From assembly GCA_905234665.1 (NCBI GenBank), contig CAJOIV010000005.1, positions 1 through 64,000 of the forward strand: DNA of 64,000 nucleotides, read 5' to 3'. Made by a program: the position numbers and the translations under genes. This DNA comes from an uncultured Bacteroidales bacterium. Lineage in GTDB: Bacteria; Bacteroidota; Bacteroidia; Bacteroidales; P3. This document shows, piece after piece, positions 37,324 to 46,690 of the stretch (the stretch's first letter is position 1; every line of letters starts with the position of its first letter). The notes beneath the pieces were generated by a model, which worked only from the letters and a program-made list of their open reading frames with translations, had not been told where the DNA came from and ran no database searches.

Positions 37324-38729
37324 CAAAACAGGTATCCGATGGTGAAATAGAGATTGGCGAGGTTCTCGTTGTCCTGCTCGCGGAGGGGCGAGGCGTAGTC
37401 GCAGCTGACGACGAAGGCACCGCCCACGGTGGCCTTGGCGCCGCAGCCCACGGTGAAGTGGGGTGTGTAGGCACTCTCCTCCATGCGGAAATACTTGGCC
37501 GCCACGCCTGTGGTCAGTTCTTCGGGAAGGGACTGCGGCTGGAGTATCATCATCTGGTCGACGAAGGGGTTGAGGGAGAGGATGACCGTCTGGCGTCCCA
37601 CGCGGAGGTGGAAGACGTTGATGCGCAGCTCGACGCTGGCGTAGTCGTAGCCACGGCCCAGGAGGCGGTTGCGCAGCATGCCGCGCGGCAGGTTGTCGGC
37701 ACCGATGCCCTCGAACATGTCGCGTTGGCACAGGAGCTGATAGATGACGCCGTTCTGGTAGAAGGGGGTCTTGCCCGCGAGTGTCAGCTGTCCGCCCACC
37801 ATGTAGGCCAGCGTCACCACGTCGGGCCAGAGGGTGACATGGTGCTTCCAGTTGAAGTTGAGGCGCAGGTTGTTGTAGTCAGCCAGGTTGCCGAAGCCAA
37901 AGGTTCCGGTCAGGAAGAGGTCGCCGTAATAGCACCGCCCGTCGGCTATGCTGGCACCGGCATGGAGGTAGGGGTGGAAGCCGCCGGAGGTCTCTTCGGG
38001 AGTCACGAGTCCCCAGAGGCGGTACAGGTCGAAGAGGCTGATGGTGTCTTTCAGCTGGTTGATGGGGGCCAGCCCCTTGTTGTAACTTTCTACGTCGACA
38101 CGACCTGTGGAGAAATGCTGTAGGCCGAGGCCCGCATGCCAGTAGATGTCGGCTCCGTGAGGCCCGAGACTGTCGATATGGGCAATCCTGCCCCGGATGT
38201 CGGCCGCGCCGCGCAGGTAGTTGCGTTTGATTCGGTAGAATGTGGAGGATATGTAGGATGGGTTCTCGTGGATGTAGTACGACTCGGGGTAGAAGGGAGT
38301 CGCGAGGAGGTAGTCGTAATATGCCTGGTAGCCGTTGAAGCCGTAGAAATCGTAGAGGGCATCGGGCTGGTAGGTGAGGTCGAAGTCCAGCTTATAGTCG
38401 TCGATGAGTTTGCGGGTGTCGTAGTAGGCGCGGAAAAGCCCGGCGCGGCGGCTCGAGTATCCCCCCTCGGCATAAAGCATCTGGTTTATCCCGCCGTCGG
38501 TGTCGAAATCGAACCACGACCCTGCCACGCGACCGCTGAATCCCAACTGGTCGTTGTACGACAGGAAAGGCATTGCGCACCAGTGCGTACCCCTCTTCTG
38601 GATGGCTCGTGAGGTCTCCTGCATGGTGATTCCGTCAATAGAGGCATAGGGGTCATATTCCTCTTCCTGCGCGACTGCGCAGGCCCCCAGAACTAAAAGG
38701 TAAAAACCAAAAGCTATAAATCTCTTCAT
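37323..38729 (-). CDS. Putative outer-membrane beta-barrel protein
   Basis: Signal peptide MKRFIAFGFYLLVLGACAVAQ; alternating hydrophobic strands; C-terminal LYFTIGYLF. Confidence 0.7.
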   Translation of the reverse strand: MKRFIAFGFYLLVLGACAVAQEEEYDPYASIDGITMQETSRAIQKRGTHWCAMPFLSYNDQLGFSGRVAGSWFDFDTDGGINQMLYAEGGYSSRRAGLFRAYYDTRKLIDDYKLDFDLTYQPDALYDFYGFNGYQAYYDYLLATPFYPESYYIHENPSYISSTFYRIKRNYLRGAADIRGRIAHIDSLGPHGADIYWHAGLGLQHFSTGRVDVESYNKGLAPINQLKDTISLFDLYRLWGLVTPEETSGGFHPYLHAGASIADGRCYYGDLFLTGTFGFGNLADYNNLRLNFNWKHHVTLWPDVVTLAYMVGGQLTLAGKTPFYQNGVIYQLLCQRDMFEGIGADNLPRGMLRNRLLGRGYDYASVELRINVFHLRVGRQTVILSLNPFVDQMMILQPQSLPEELTTGVAAKYFRMEESAYTPHFTVGCGAKATVGGAFVVSCDYASPLREQDNENLANLYFTIGYLF

Positions 38730-38755
38730 AATCTATCCTGTCTATCGTATCTAAC

Positions 38756-39589
38756 CTATCTATCCCAATCCCAGCACTCCACACACGCCGTCGACTCTAT
38801 CCGGTCCTCTAACTCGTCGTCCAACTCGGGGAAAAAGTCGATGCCCGTCACCTGTTCGATGTCGTCGACCGTCACCACCCAGCTTTGCAGGAGGCCTTTC
38901 TTGTTCTCGTGAGGCACGAGGAAGCCTATGGCTTCGCCGCGGGAGGGGCAATAGACCACTTTGTAGAAGTATTCGGGCACGCTGACGAGGTGCTTCTTGC
39001 CGATATATTCGAAGGGCGCGGTCGTCTGGATCAGTGTCACACAGTCCCATGTGGTGTCGCACAAGCCGTTCACCCTGTTGCGAATCACCGCGTAGCACTG
39101 TTTCACAGTCGCTTCTGTCAGCACAGGCCCTGTCACCACATAGATGCTGTCGTAGGCTATCGCCCAGTCGCGCACCAGAGATTCAAGTCTGCTCCACAGT
39201 CCGGCGTTGAAGGCATGTGTCTGCGGCGACATGTTGCTCATGTAGAAGCATTCCTGCTGCACGGTCAGGTCCCAGTTCATGTCGGCATTGGGGGCCAGGT
39301 GCCCCTTGTCGTAGCCGCTGCTGCGATAGTCGTCGGGTGTCGCGCTGCCGTTCGTCACGAGTGGGTCGGCCTTGAAACTGTCTTTCCTCTTGAGGTCCCC
39401 CTGGGCATGCTTGCCCGTCAGCAGATAGGCCACCCACGAGGGCTGGTTGTGCTGCGGATTGTACGAAAGGGTGTAGGCGGTGTGGCTTATACGCTGCTCC
39501 CCCTCCATCTCAGAGGGCAGCAGGTTGTTTTGTCCACCCGCACTCACCGCGAGCAACAAAAAGAGGGTGTAGAATGTTATGTGTTTCAT
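38756..39589 (-). CDS. DNA/RNA non-specific endonuclease (NUC1 family), secreted
   Basis: SSGYDKGHLAPNADM (DRGH-type motif), FYMSNMSPQTHAFNAGLWSRLE; start MKHITFYTLFLLLAVSAGGQ. Confidence 0.92.
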   Translation of the reverse strand: MKHITFYTLFLLLAVSAGGQNNLLPSEMEGEQRISHTAYTLSYNPQHNQPSWVAYLLTGKHAQGDLKRKDSFKADPLVTNGSATPDDYRSSGYDKGHLAPNADMNWDLTVQQECFYMSNMSPQTHAFNAGLWSRLESLVRDWAIAYDSIYVVTGPVLTEATVKQCYAVIRNRVNGLCDTTWDCVTLIQTTAPFEYIGKKHLVSVPEYFYKVVYCPSRGEAIGFLVPHENKKGLLQSWVVTVDDIEQVTGIDFFPELDDELEDRIESTACVECWDWDR

Positions 39590-39618
39590 CGCCTTCGAAA
39601 ATATTTCTCTAAGAAAAT

Positions 39619-39627
39619 GCAAAAATA
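39619..39627 (-). promoter_or_regulatory. -7 element TATTTTTGC for the nuclease gene
   Basis: gcaaaaata on plus, divergent with 39641-39649. Confidence 0.5.
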
Positions 39628-39640
39628 CGAAAAAAATTCG

Positions 39641-39649
39641 TACTTTTGC
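39641..39649 (+). promoter_or_regulatory. -7 element TACTTTTGC for the MFS gene
   Basis: TAnnTTTGC consensus about 40 bp upstream of the start. Confidence 0.6.
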
Positions 39650-39687
39650 ACTTCCAAAAGGAGAAAAAAATCTAATACTTTATAATT

Positions 39688-41067
39688 ATGGCAGAAAAAG
39701 TTTACAAATTAATGAATGACAGTGCTGTTGCACGTTGGTCCGCGCTTATTCTGATAGCGCTAATGATGTTCTTCGCGTACATGTTCGTTGATGTCATGTC
39801 GCCTCTGAAAACCCTTGTTGAGGGTGCCAGGGGTTGGGATAGCGGTGTTTTTGGCACTTATGCCGCTTCCGAATACATACTGAATGTATGCGGCTTTTTG
39901 ATTATCGCCGGCATTATCCTCGACAAGATGGGAATCCGTTTTACCGGCACTCTCTCAGCTTCCCTGATGGTGATTGGCGCTGCGCTGAAGTATATCGGTA
40001 TCAGCGACTGGTTCCAGGGAACTAGTTTTGCCGAGTGGCTCAATTCATGGTGGGTGGCGATGCCCGCCAGTGCCAAGATGGCTTCGCTGGGCTTCATGAT
40101 TTTTGGCTGTGGCTGCGAGATGGCAGGTACAACGGTGTCCAAATCTATAGCCAAATGGTTCAAGGGTAAGGAAATGGCTCTCGCTATGGGTCTTGAGATG
40201 GCCATCGCCCGTTTGGGCGTTTTCGCCGTGATGTGGATTGCTCCCATCATTGCCGCCAAGTTCGCTGCCAACGGTATGCAGTCGATAGTGGCTCCCGTGG
40301 CTTTCTGCGGAGGCCTGCTTTGCATCGGTCTTATCTTCTTCCTCGTTTTCTGCGGAATGGACAAGAAGTTTGACAAGCAACTCGTTGCAGCCGGTATGGC
40401 CACCGAGGAGAAGTCGCCCGAAGACGAGTTCCATCTGCGCGACCTTGGCAAGATCTTCTCCAGCAAGATGTTCTGGATTGTCGCCATGCTCTGTGTCCTT
40501 TACTACAGTGCCATTTTCCCCTTCCAGCGTTACGCTCCCAACTTCCTTGAGGTGACCCTCGGCGTTGATGCCGCCACGGGTGCGAAACTCTTCAGCGTCT
40601 TCCCCATCCTGGCCATGTGTCTGACTCCGGTACTCGGCATTTTCCTGGACCGTGTTGGCAAGGGTGCTTCGATGTTGATGGTGGGTGCAGTCATCATGAT
40701 TGTATGCCATCTCAGCTTCGCTTTCTTGCTCCCCTTGTTCCCCTACAAGTGGTTGGCAGTCTTGCTGATTGTCACTCTCGGCGTCAGTTTCTCGCTGGTT
40801 CCTGCCGCTTTGTGGCCCTCCGTCCCCAAGATTATTGACGAGAAGGTGCTGGGTAGCGCCTACTGCCTCATCTTCTGGGTTCAGAACCTCGGCCTCTGCT
40901 TTGTCCCGCTGCTTATCGGCAAGGTGCTTGCCTCCACAGGCGGTTATGTCGTGCCGATGATTATCTTCTCCTCTTTCGGCGTGCTGGCATTCATCTTCAG
41001 CCTGTTGCTGAAAGCGGAAGACCATAAGAAAGGCTTCGGACTCGAACTTCCCAATATCAAGAAATGA
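39688..41067 (+). CDS. MFS transporter
   Basis: 459 aa with about 12 hydrophobic segments. Confidence 0.9.
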   Translation: MAEKVYKLMNDSAVARWSALILIALMMFFAYMFVDVMSPLKTLVEGARGWDSGVFGTYAASEYILNVCGFLIIAGIILDKMGIRFTGTLSASLMVIGAALKYIGISDWFQGTSFAEWLNSWWVAMPASAKMASLGFMIFGCGCEMAGTTVSKSIAKWFKGKEMALAMGLEMAIARLGVFAVMWIAPIIAAKFAANGMQSIVAPVAFCGGLLCIGLIFFLVFCGMDKKFDKQLVAAGMATEEKSPEDEFHLRDLGKIFSSKMFWIVAMLCVLYYSAIFPFQRYAPNFLEVTLGVDAATGAKLFSVFPILAMCLTPVLGIFLDRVGKGASMLMVGAVIMIVCHLSFAFLLPLFPYKWLAVLLIVTLGVSFSLVPAALWPSVPKIIDEKVLGSAYCLIFWVQNLGLCFVPLLIGKVLASTGGYVVPMIIFSSFGVLAFIFSLLLKAEDHKKGFGLELPNIKK

Positions 41068-42116
41068 CAACAAACCGTCAACCCGGACACCTGGTGACCC
41101 TTGGACGCTCCGGACTCGTTGTTCCCAAAAACGGGTTCGGGGCGCTTCCCATCCAGCGCATCTCCAAGGCCGACACCGTCCACCTCCTCCACAAGGCTCT
41201 GGACCACGGCATGTACTATTTCGACACCGCCCGCTTCTATACCGACAGCGAGGAGAAACTCGGCGAGGCGTTCCACGACCGCCGCGACAAGGTCATCATC
41301 AGCACCAAGACCGGCGCCGTGAAGCCCGAGGACTTCTGGAATCAGCTACACACCTCGTTGCGTCTGCTGCGCACCGACTATGTCGACCTCTACCAGTTCC
41401 ATAATCCGTCGTTCTGCCCCAAGCCGGGCGACGGCACGGGCATCTACGAGGCCATGCAGGAGGCTGTGCGCCAAGGCAAGGTACTCCATATAGGCATCAC
41501 CAACCACCGCCTCGCGGTGGCCCGCGAGGCCGTCGAGAGCGGCCTCTACGAGACCCTCCAGTTCCCCTTCTCCTACCTCGCCTCCGACGAGGAGATGGCC
41601 CTCATGCAGTCCACCGTCGACTACGGCATGGGATTCATCGCCATGAAGGGCCTTGCCGGCGGACTCATCAACCACGCCGCCACGGCCTACGCCTATATGG
41701 CCCAGTTCCCGGGCGTCGAACCCATCTGGGGCATCCAGCGCGAGAGCGAGCTCGACGAGTTTATCTCTTTCCAGGACAACCCGCCCGTCCTCGACGACGA
41801 GATGCGTGCCCGCATTGAGAAAGACCGTCAAGAACTCTGCGGCGATTTCTGCCGCGGCTGTGCCTACTGCCAGCCCTGTCCCGCAGGCATCGAGATTGAG
41901 AGCTGCAACCGCATGTACCTCTTCCTCCGCCGCGCACCCTACAGCGTCTACCTCAACGACGAGTTCTACGAGAAAATGCAGAAGGTGAAAGACTGCCTCC
42001 AGTGCGGCCGTTGCCGTGAGAAGTGCCCCTACCACCTCGACACCCCAAACCTCCTGAAGCGCAACTACGACGACTTCATGGAACATTGGGCAAGACGCGA
42101 GAGCTATGGCCAGTAG
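41064..42116 (+). CDS. Aldo/keto reductase with C-terminal 4Fe-4S domain
   Basis: LGRSGLVVPKNGFGALPIQR; CRGCAYCQPCPAGIEI and CLQCGRCREKCPYHLDTP. Confidence 0.93.
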   Translation: MTTNRQPGHLVTLGRSGLVVPKNGFGALPIQRISKADTVHLLHKALDHGMYYFDTARFYTDSEEKLGEAFHDRRDKVIISTKTGAVKPEDFWNQLHTSLRLLRTDYVDLYQFHNPSFCPKPGDGTGIYEAMQEAVRQGKVLHIGITNHRLAVAREAVESGLYETLQFPFSYLASDEEMALMQSTVDYGMGFIAMKGLAGGLINHAATAYAYMAQFPGVEPIWGIQRESELDEFISFQDNPPVLDDEMRARIEKDRQELCGDFCRGCAYCQPCPAGIEIESCNRMYLFLRRAPYSVYLNDEFYEKMQKVKDCLQCGRCREKCPYHLDTPNLLKRNYDDFMEHWARRESYGQ

Positions 42117-42117
42117 T

Positions 42118-42167
42118 GATTGGGTTAGTAGGTTAATAGGTTAGTAGGTTACTTAATTGGTTAACAG
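42118..42167. repeat. GTTAGTAG-type 8-bp tandem array
   Basis: gattgggttagtaggttaataggttagtaggttacttaattggttaac. Confidence 0.75.
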
Positions 42168-42210
42168 AGGGGATTTTTTGATGAGAGATTCTTCGGGACA
42201 GACAGTGCCG

Positions 42211-42903
42211 ATGAAAATCATTGCCCATATCGAGAGCCTCTTCCCCGAGAAATTCGGCATTCCCCGGCAGGCGGGTATTGTCGACACACCGGCACGCATC
42301 GTTTTCGAACCGCAATACCGTGTTGCCGAGGCGGTGCGGGGAATTGAGGGGTTCGACTATCTCTGGCTGGTGTGGCTGTTCAGCGAGGCGCAGAGGGAGG
42401 ACTGGTCGCCCACGGTAAGGCCTCCCCGGTTGGGAGGGAACGAAAGGGTAGGGGTCTTCGCCTCGCGCAGTCCTTTCCGCCCCAACCCTGTAGGGCTCTC
42501 GTCGGTGCGGCTGACGGGGGTGGAGATGACGACGGATTCAGGCCCTGTGCTGCACGTCGCCGGTGCCGATTTGATGGACGGGACGCCGATTCTCGACATC
42601 AAGCCCTACCTGCCCTATACCGACAGCCACCCTGACGCCCGCAGCGGCTTCGCTCCGCAGGCGGCGGAACGGCTTTTGGATGTTGATATTCCCCAATCGA
42701 TAATCGTCAGGATTCCTCTTGGAGAGAGGCAGCCCCTCGTCGACATTCTCGCCCATGACCCCCGCCCGCAGTACCACGATGACCCCGAGAGGGTCTACGG
42801 GATGAAGTTCGGCCGGTATGATGTGCGTTTCCGGGTACGGGACCACCGCGTCGAGGTGGTGGAGGTGTGCCGCATCAATAGTGCGACAGGCTGTCGGGGT
42901 TGA
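42211..42903 (+). CDS. trmO: tRNA (N6-threonylcarbamoyladenosine(37)-N6)-methyltransferase (TrmO/TsaA family)
   Basis: FGIPRQAGIVDTPARIVFEPQYR...GFDYLWLVWLF...VGVFASRSPFRPNPVGLSSVRL. Confidence 0.93.
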   Translation: MKIIAHIESLFPEKFGIPRQAGIVDTPARIVFEPQYRVAEAVRGIEGFDYLWLVWLFSEAQREDWSPTVRPPRLGGNERVGVFASRSPFRPNPVGLSSVRLTGVEMTTDSGPVLHVAGADLMDGTPILDIKPYLPYTDSHPDARSGFAPQAAERLLDVDIPQSIIVRIPLGERQPLVDILAHDPRPQYHDDPERVYGMKFGRYDVRFRVRDHRVEVVEVCRINSATGCRG

Positions 42904-43696
42904 TTCTGGGGATGGTGATTTCGTTGTAGAGAGGCTCCGGCTGGTCGATGACGATTTCCTGTTGCCGTTTCCCCATGAATTCCCTCAGTTCCTGCTCGGT
43001 TATGTTGATGGCAGCCATGTTTTTTAGATTGCAGTAGCGCAGATACTCGGCCTCGTAACGGATCCATTTACGTAGGTTCCGAATCATCAGCAGCTTCTGC
43101 CGCATGCCCGGGTCGCGGGCTATCTTGGACGGATTTGTTTTGCCCGGGTATTGGTCGGGGTGTGCCGCTATCCGGGAGAAGATATCGTCCAACTCACGCT
43201 GGAACCCATTCCACCTCTCCTCGCAGAGGTGCATCAACGAGAAGCACGTGCCGACCATGTCGATAAACTGAAAGTTGCCCATGTTCTTCCAGGTCTCGAT
43301 ATTGTTGGAGAAGATGTTTTCGGCGGTTTTGTCATAGGTGAGAGTCCCTAAGCTTTTGGCTTTTGTAATGATGGGCAACAGATCTTCATGTTCCATCGCG
43401 TCCAATGAGTCCTTGGGGATATTCAGCAGCCAAGCGACAGCGGTGTCGGCATTTGCCGCCTGAACCCATGCGGTGTCGAGTTGTTGGGCAAAACTCTCGA
43501 TGTTGCTCATCACCATCATGGCCGTCAAGCGGCGGTCCTTGGCTCGCTGGCTCTTTTCGATGATTTGCGCCGAGCCGAAGGTGAGCACCAGCGACACTGT
43601 GGTGCCAAGCACGAGCATGCCCAATTGTTTCCAGAATCCCCCACGGTTGCCGTTGGGATTGACTTCTGGCGGAGTTAGGATGTTGGGAGTGTCCAT
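42875..43696 (-). CDS. Hypothetical protein with one N-terminal TM segment
   Basis: LGMLVLGTTVSLVLTFGSAQII then soluble helical region; converges with trmO (29 bp overlap). Confidence 0.75.
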   Translation of the reverse strand: MDTPNILTPPEVNPNGNRGGFWKQLGMLVLGTTVSLVLTFGSAQIIEKSQRAKDRRLTAMMVMSNIESFAQQLDTAWVQAANADTAVAWLLNIPKDSLDAMEHEDLLPIITKAKSLGTLTYDKTAENIFSNNIETWKNMGNFQFIDMVGTCFSLMHLCEERWNGFQRELDDIFSRIAAHPDQYPGKTNPSKIARDPGMRQKLLMIRNLRKWIRYEAEYLRYCNLKNMAAINITEQELREFMGKRQQEIVIDQPEPLYNEITIPRINPDSLSHY

Positions 43697-43737
43697 AGAA
43701 TAAGATTTTTTGGGGGGATTAATGGAGGGAATGGAGA

Positions 43738-44454
43738 TTAATGGAGATTTTTCAGGATGCCTTGGGTGAGTCGGGGCAATACGGGGCAGGTGTCCTGGCG
43801 GAAGGCGAAGAGGACGTCGTCGTGGGCTCCGAAGCCTTCGAGACGCTGGATGTGGGTGGCTCGCGGCAGGCAGAAGGCGTAGGGGTCGGACTTGCCGAGA
43901 TGCCAGAGGTCGAGGGCCATGCGGGCGGCGTCCTGCGAGACGGCATAGAGACTGGAGGCGGCGAGCCTGTCGATGAGGGCGCCGGCGAAGAGGGTGTCCT
44001 CGATGCAGAAGTCGCCTTCCCAGCCACTGCAGATGATGACCAATGGGGTAGGGTGGGAGAGGAGCCTTTCGGTCAAGACGGAGATGTTGGCGAAAGCCCC
44101 CACGAGAGTGGTGTCGGCGGCGCCGCCGCGCAGGATGCAGCGGGTACCGTTGGTGGTGCTGTAGGCGAGGAGCTGGCCGTGGAGGTCGTGGCGGAGGTAT
44201 TCCGTGGGCGAGTTGCCATAGTGGGCGTCGCCTATCTTCTTGCCGCCGCGCTCGGCTGCGAGGAGGTAGCCTTTGCCGCGGTAGCCCTCGAGGGCCTCCA
44301 GCGTGTCGAGGGGCACAATCTCTTCCGCCCCGGCCTGGAAGGCGGCGCAGATGGCCGTGGTGGCACGCAGGATGTCGACGGACACCACGGTGGAGCCTTC
44401 GAGTCGGGGCGTGAGGGCCGGAGTCAGGGCAAGGCTAATCGGTGAAGCATTCAT
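43738..44454 (-). CDS. comB: 2-phosphosulfolactate phosphatase (ComB family)
   Basis: VVSVDILRATTAICAAFQAGAEEIVPL; LAAERGGKKIGDAHYGNSPTEY; STTNGTRCI. Confidence 0.92.
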   Translation of the reverse strand: MNASPISLALTPALTPRLEGSTVVSVDILRATTAICAAFQAGAEEIVPLDTLEALEGYRGKGYLLAAERGGKKIGDAHYGNSPTEYLRHDLHGQLLAYSTTNGTRCILRGGAADTTLVGAFANISVLTERLLSHPTPLVIICSGWEGDFCIEDTLFAGALIDRLAASSLYAVSQDAARMALDLWHLGKSDPYAFCLPRATHIQRLEGFGAHDDVLFAFRQDTCPVLPRLTQGILKNLH

Positions 44455-45226
44455 TGCCAAAGGCGTCTTCGGTGTATTCGCGGCGTTCGATGCTGCCGTC
44501 GGGGTTGATGTTGAAACCATAGTAGGAGGGGTTGGCGGAGACGTATTGGTCGCGCTTGTGGTACCAGAGGCGGGAGCTGAAGGGCAGGTTGCGCAGCACG
44601 AAATCGCTCATCTGCTGCATGAGGATGCATCGGTGTGCGAGACTGCTGCTGAGTCCGCTACGGTCGATGAACTCGAGGTCGGAAGGCAGCTCTATGGGTT
44701 CGCCGTGGGTGTCGACGGGCTGAATCTTGTCGCCCCGCACCCAGGTGTGCATCAGGTCTTGTCCTGTCTTGGTGGAACGCAGGGTGTATTCGGCATAGAC
44801 CACCATCTCGTTGATTTCGGGAGTCTGCCACTTGTGTATGGCCACCAGGAGGACGGCATCGATGCCGTAGAGGCTGTCGAGAAGGCGGAGGTCGCCGTTC
44901 ATATAGTCTTTATAGGTGAGGCCGAGGTGGTCGAGGATGACATCGGAGGAGAGGACCGGGAGAGTGTAATATCCCATGTTGACGAGTGGCTCGGAGAGGG
45001 TCTGCCGCATGAAAAGCGCCGCAGTGGAGAGTTCCTGGGCCAGAACCTTGTCCTGGGTGGTTTTGACCACGGGCCGTTTGGCATTGTCCTGCACGGGCCC
45101 GACGAGCACCGTGACGGGCCGCTCATTGTAGAGGTCGGTGTAGGAGGTGACCTTCTGCTCTGTCTTGCATGCTGAGAGGGAGAACAGAAAGAGAACACTA
45201 AAGGCTATGAGGATGGCGCGTTTCAT
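44435..45226 (-). CDS. DUF799/GNA1162-like lipoprotein
   Basis: Lipobox LFSLSAC; ERPVTVLVGPVQDNAKRPVVKTT...YTLPVLSSDVILDHLGL...GIDAVLLVAIHKW. Confidence 0.75.
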   Translation of the reverse strand: MKRAILIAFSVLFLFSLSACKTEQKVTSYTDLYNERPVTVLVGPVQDNAKRPVVKTTQDKVLAQELSTAALFMRQTLSEPLVNMGYYTLPVLSSDVILDHLGLTYKDYMNGDLRLLDSLYGIDAVLLVAIHKWQTPEINEMVVYAEYTLRSTKTGQDLMHTWVRGDKIQPVDTHGEPIELPSDLEFIDRSGLSSSLAHRCILMQQMSDFVLRNLPFSSRLWYHKRDQYVSANPSYYGFNINPDGSIERREYTEDAFGNECFTD

Positions 45227-45229
45227 GGG

Positions 45230-46132
45230 TCAGGGTTCGGGTTGTTGGACATCGGTGGAGTCGGGGGCTTCGCGGTAGCCGTTTTTGATGAGCCAGGCTT
45301 CGTATTTGCGGGCGAATTCCTCGCGGCGTTTCTTGCGTGCCTCGCGGCGAGCTTGCCGTTCCTGCTCGCGCCGCTGGGCGTCGAGCTCGGCCTGGCGTTG
45401 GCGTTCCTGCTTTTCGAGAGCCTTCTGAGCCTTCTGCTCGGCACGGGCGATGCTGTCCTGCCGTTGCTGCTCGGCGCGGATGGCATCCTCTTTGGCCTGC
45501 TTTTCGGCACGCTTGGCGGCCTCTTTCTCGCGTTTGGCCTGCTCGCGGGCTTTCTTCTTGGCCTTCTGCTCTTCCTGTCGGGCGCGCTTCTGCTCTTTCT
45601 TGGCCTTTTCTTTCTCTATGGCCTGCTGTTCGCGTTCCTCCCGCTGCTGGGCTTTTATAAAACGCTGGTATTCGGGGTCGGAGGCCTGTTGGCGCTGCAG
45701 GGCCTCCTCCTCGTCGGTGAGTGTCACAGGGATGGTGTCGAGGCTCTTGATGTTTATGCGTGTGGTGTCCCAGAGGGTGTCGGCGGCAAAGGCGGGGGTG
45801 AGAGTGGCTTTCAGCACCTCGATATACCACTGGCTGCCGGGGAAGAATCGCAGTTCGTTGTTGAACATGGTGTTGGCCTGCTGCAGGCATCCCAGACGCG
45901 CCAGGGTAACACCGTATTCGGCATAGAGCCCCGGGTGGATGAGACCCTCGCCGAGGTTGGCGTTGATGGCCTCGGCATAGGATTTGGCCACCTCTACGAG
46001 CCGTGAGTCGGAGGGCTTGGTCTGGTACATCACCAGCGCGGCGGGGGCCTCGGTGAGGGTGCCCTCGCTGACGCAGGACGCAAAGGTAGCTAAAAGGTAA
46101 AAGCTAAAAACTAAAAGGCCAGCGCGTCTCAT
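45230..46132 (-). CDS. DUF4810-like protein with long charged K/R/E/Q coil
   Basis: Signal peptide MRRAGLLVFSFYLLATFASC; VAKSYAEAINANLGEGLIHPGLYAEYGVTLARLGCLQQANTMFNNELRFFPGS; charged C-terminal tract. Confidence 0.72.
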   Translation of the reverse strand: MRRAGLLVFSFYLLATFASCVSEGTLTEAPAALVMYQTKPSDSRLVEVAKSYAEAINANLGEGLIHPGLYAEYGVTLARLGCLQQANTMFNNELRFFPGSQWYIEVLKATLTPAFAADTLWDTTRINIKSLDTIPVTLTDEEEALQRQQASDPEYQRFIKAQQREEREQQAIEKEKAKKEQKRARQEEQKAKKKAREQAKREKEAAKRAEKQAKEDAIRAEQQRQDSIARAEQKAQKALEKQERQRQAELDAQRREQERQARREARKKRREEFARKYEAWLIKNGYREAPDSTDVQQPEP

Positions 46133-46184
46133 AATCTATTGTATCTATCGCATCTATCATGTCTATCCTATCTATTGAAACAAA

Positions 46185-46580
46185 AGGGAACGGCAACGTC
46201 ATAAGCCGGGTTCTGTCCTGCCTTTGCAGGCAGTCTCTATCATCAATCTACTGCCGCCGTCGCCGGCGGCCTCTATCGACCTACCCCCCGACAACGGGCG
46301 GGCCCGCCCTTAACTGTCGGTATATTTGGTCTTTCAACCCATAAGGTTTACCACCAGCGGGCATCGCTGCCCGCCGTCGTGAGCTCTTACCTCGCGCTTG
46401 CACCCTTACCGGAGGCACGCCCCCGGCGGTCTGTCTTTCTGTGGCACTCGCTGTCTGCAGGGCCCTTGCCTCCCTGCAGCCTTCCTGTTAGGAAGTATGG
46501 CGGCCCGTGTTGCCCGGACTTTCCTCCCGCCACCGTCCGTGAAGACGGCGGCCGGCGATAGAGTCGGTTGCCGTTTCCTA
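46185..46580 (-). ncRNA. rnpB: RNase P RNA (class A)
   Basis: 3' hallmark ACAGAACCCGGCTTAT (minus); P1 arms gggaacggcaac / gttgccgtttcc close the 396-nt molecule. Confidence 0.95.
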
Positions 46581-46602
46581 TATTTCAATGTTCTTTGCGG
46601 GT

Positions 46603-46611
46603 GCAAAAGTA
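46603..46611 (-). promoter_or_regulatory. -7 element TACTTTTGC for rnpB
   Basis: gcaaaagta on plus just upstream of rnpB; caaa at 46634 could be the -33 TTTG. Confidence 0.65.
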
Positions 46612-46690
46612 CAAAAAAAAACGGACATAGCAACAAATTATTTTTTTTCATGCCGACACAACATTTCGCCCCTTTTCACGTCTTATAGTC

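Noticed and set aside
46159-46688. Small ORFs at 46159-46344, 46379-46561, 46398-46688 and 46406-46651
   Set aside because: They lie over or beside the RNase P RNA, which explains the sequence.
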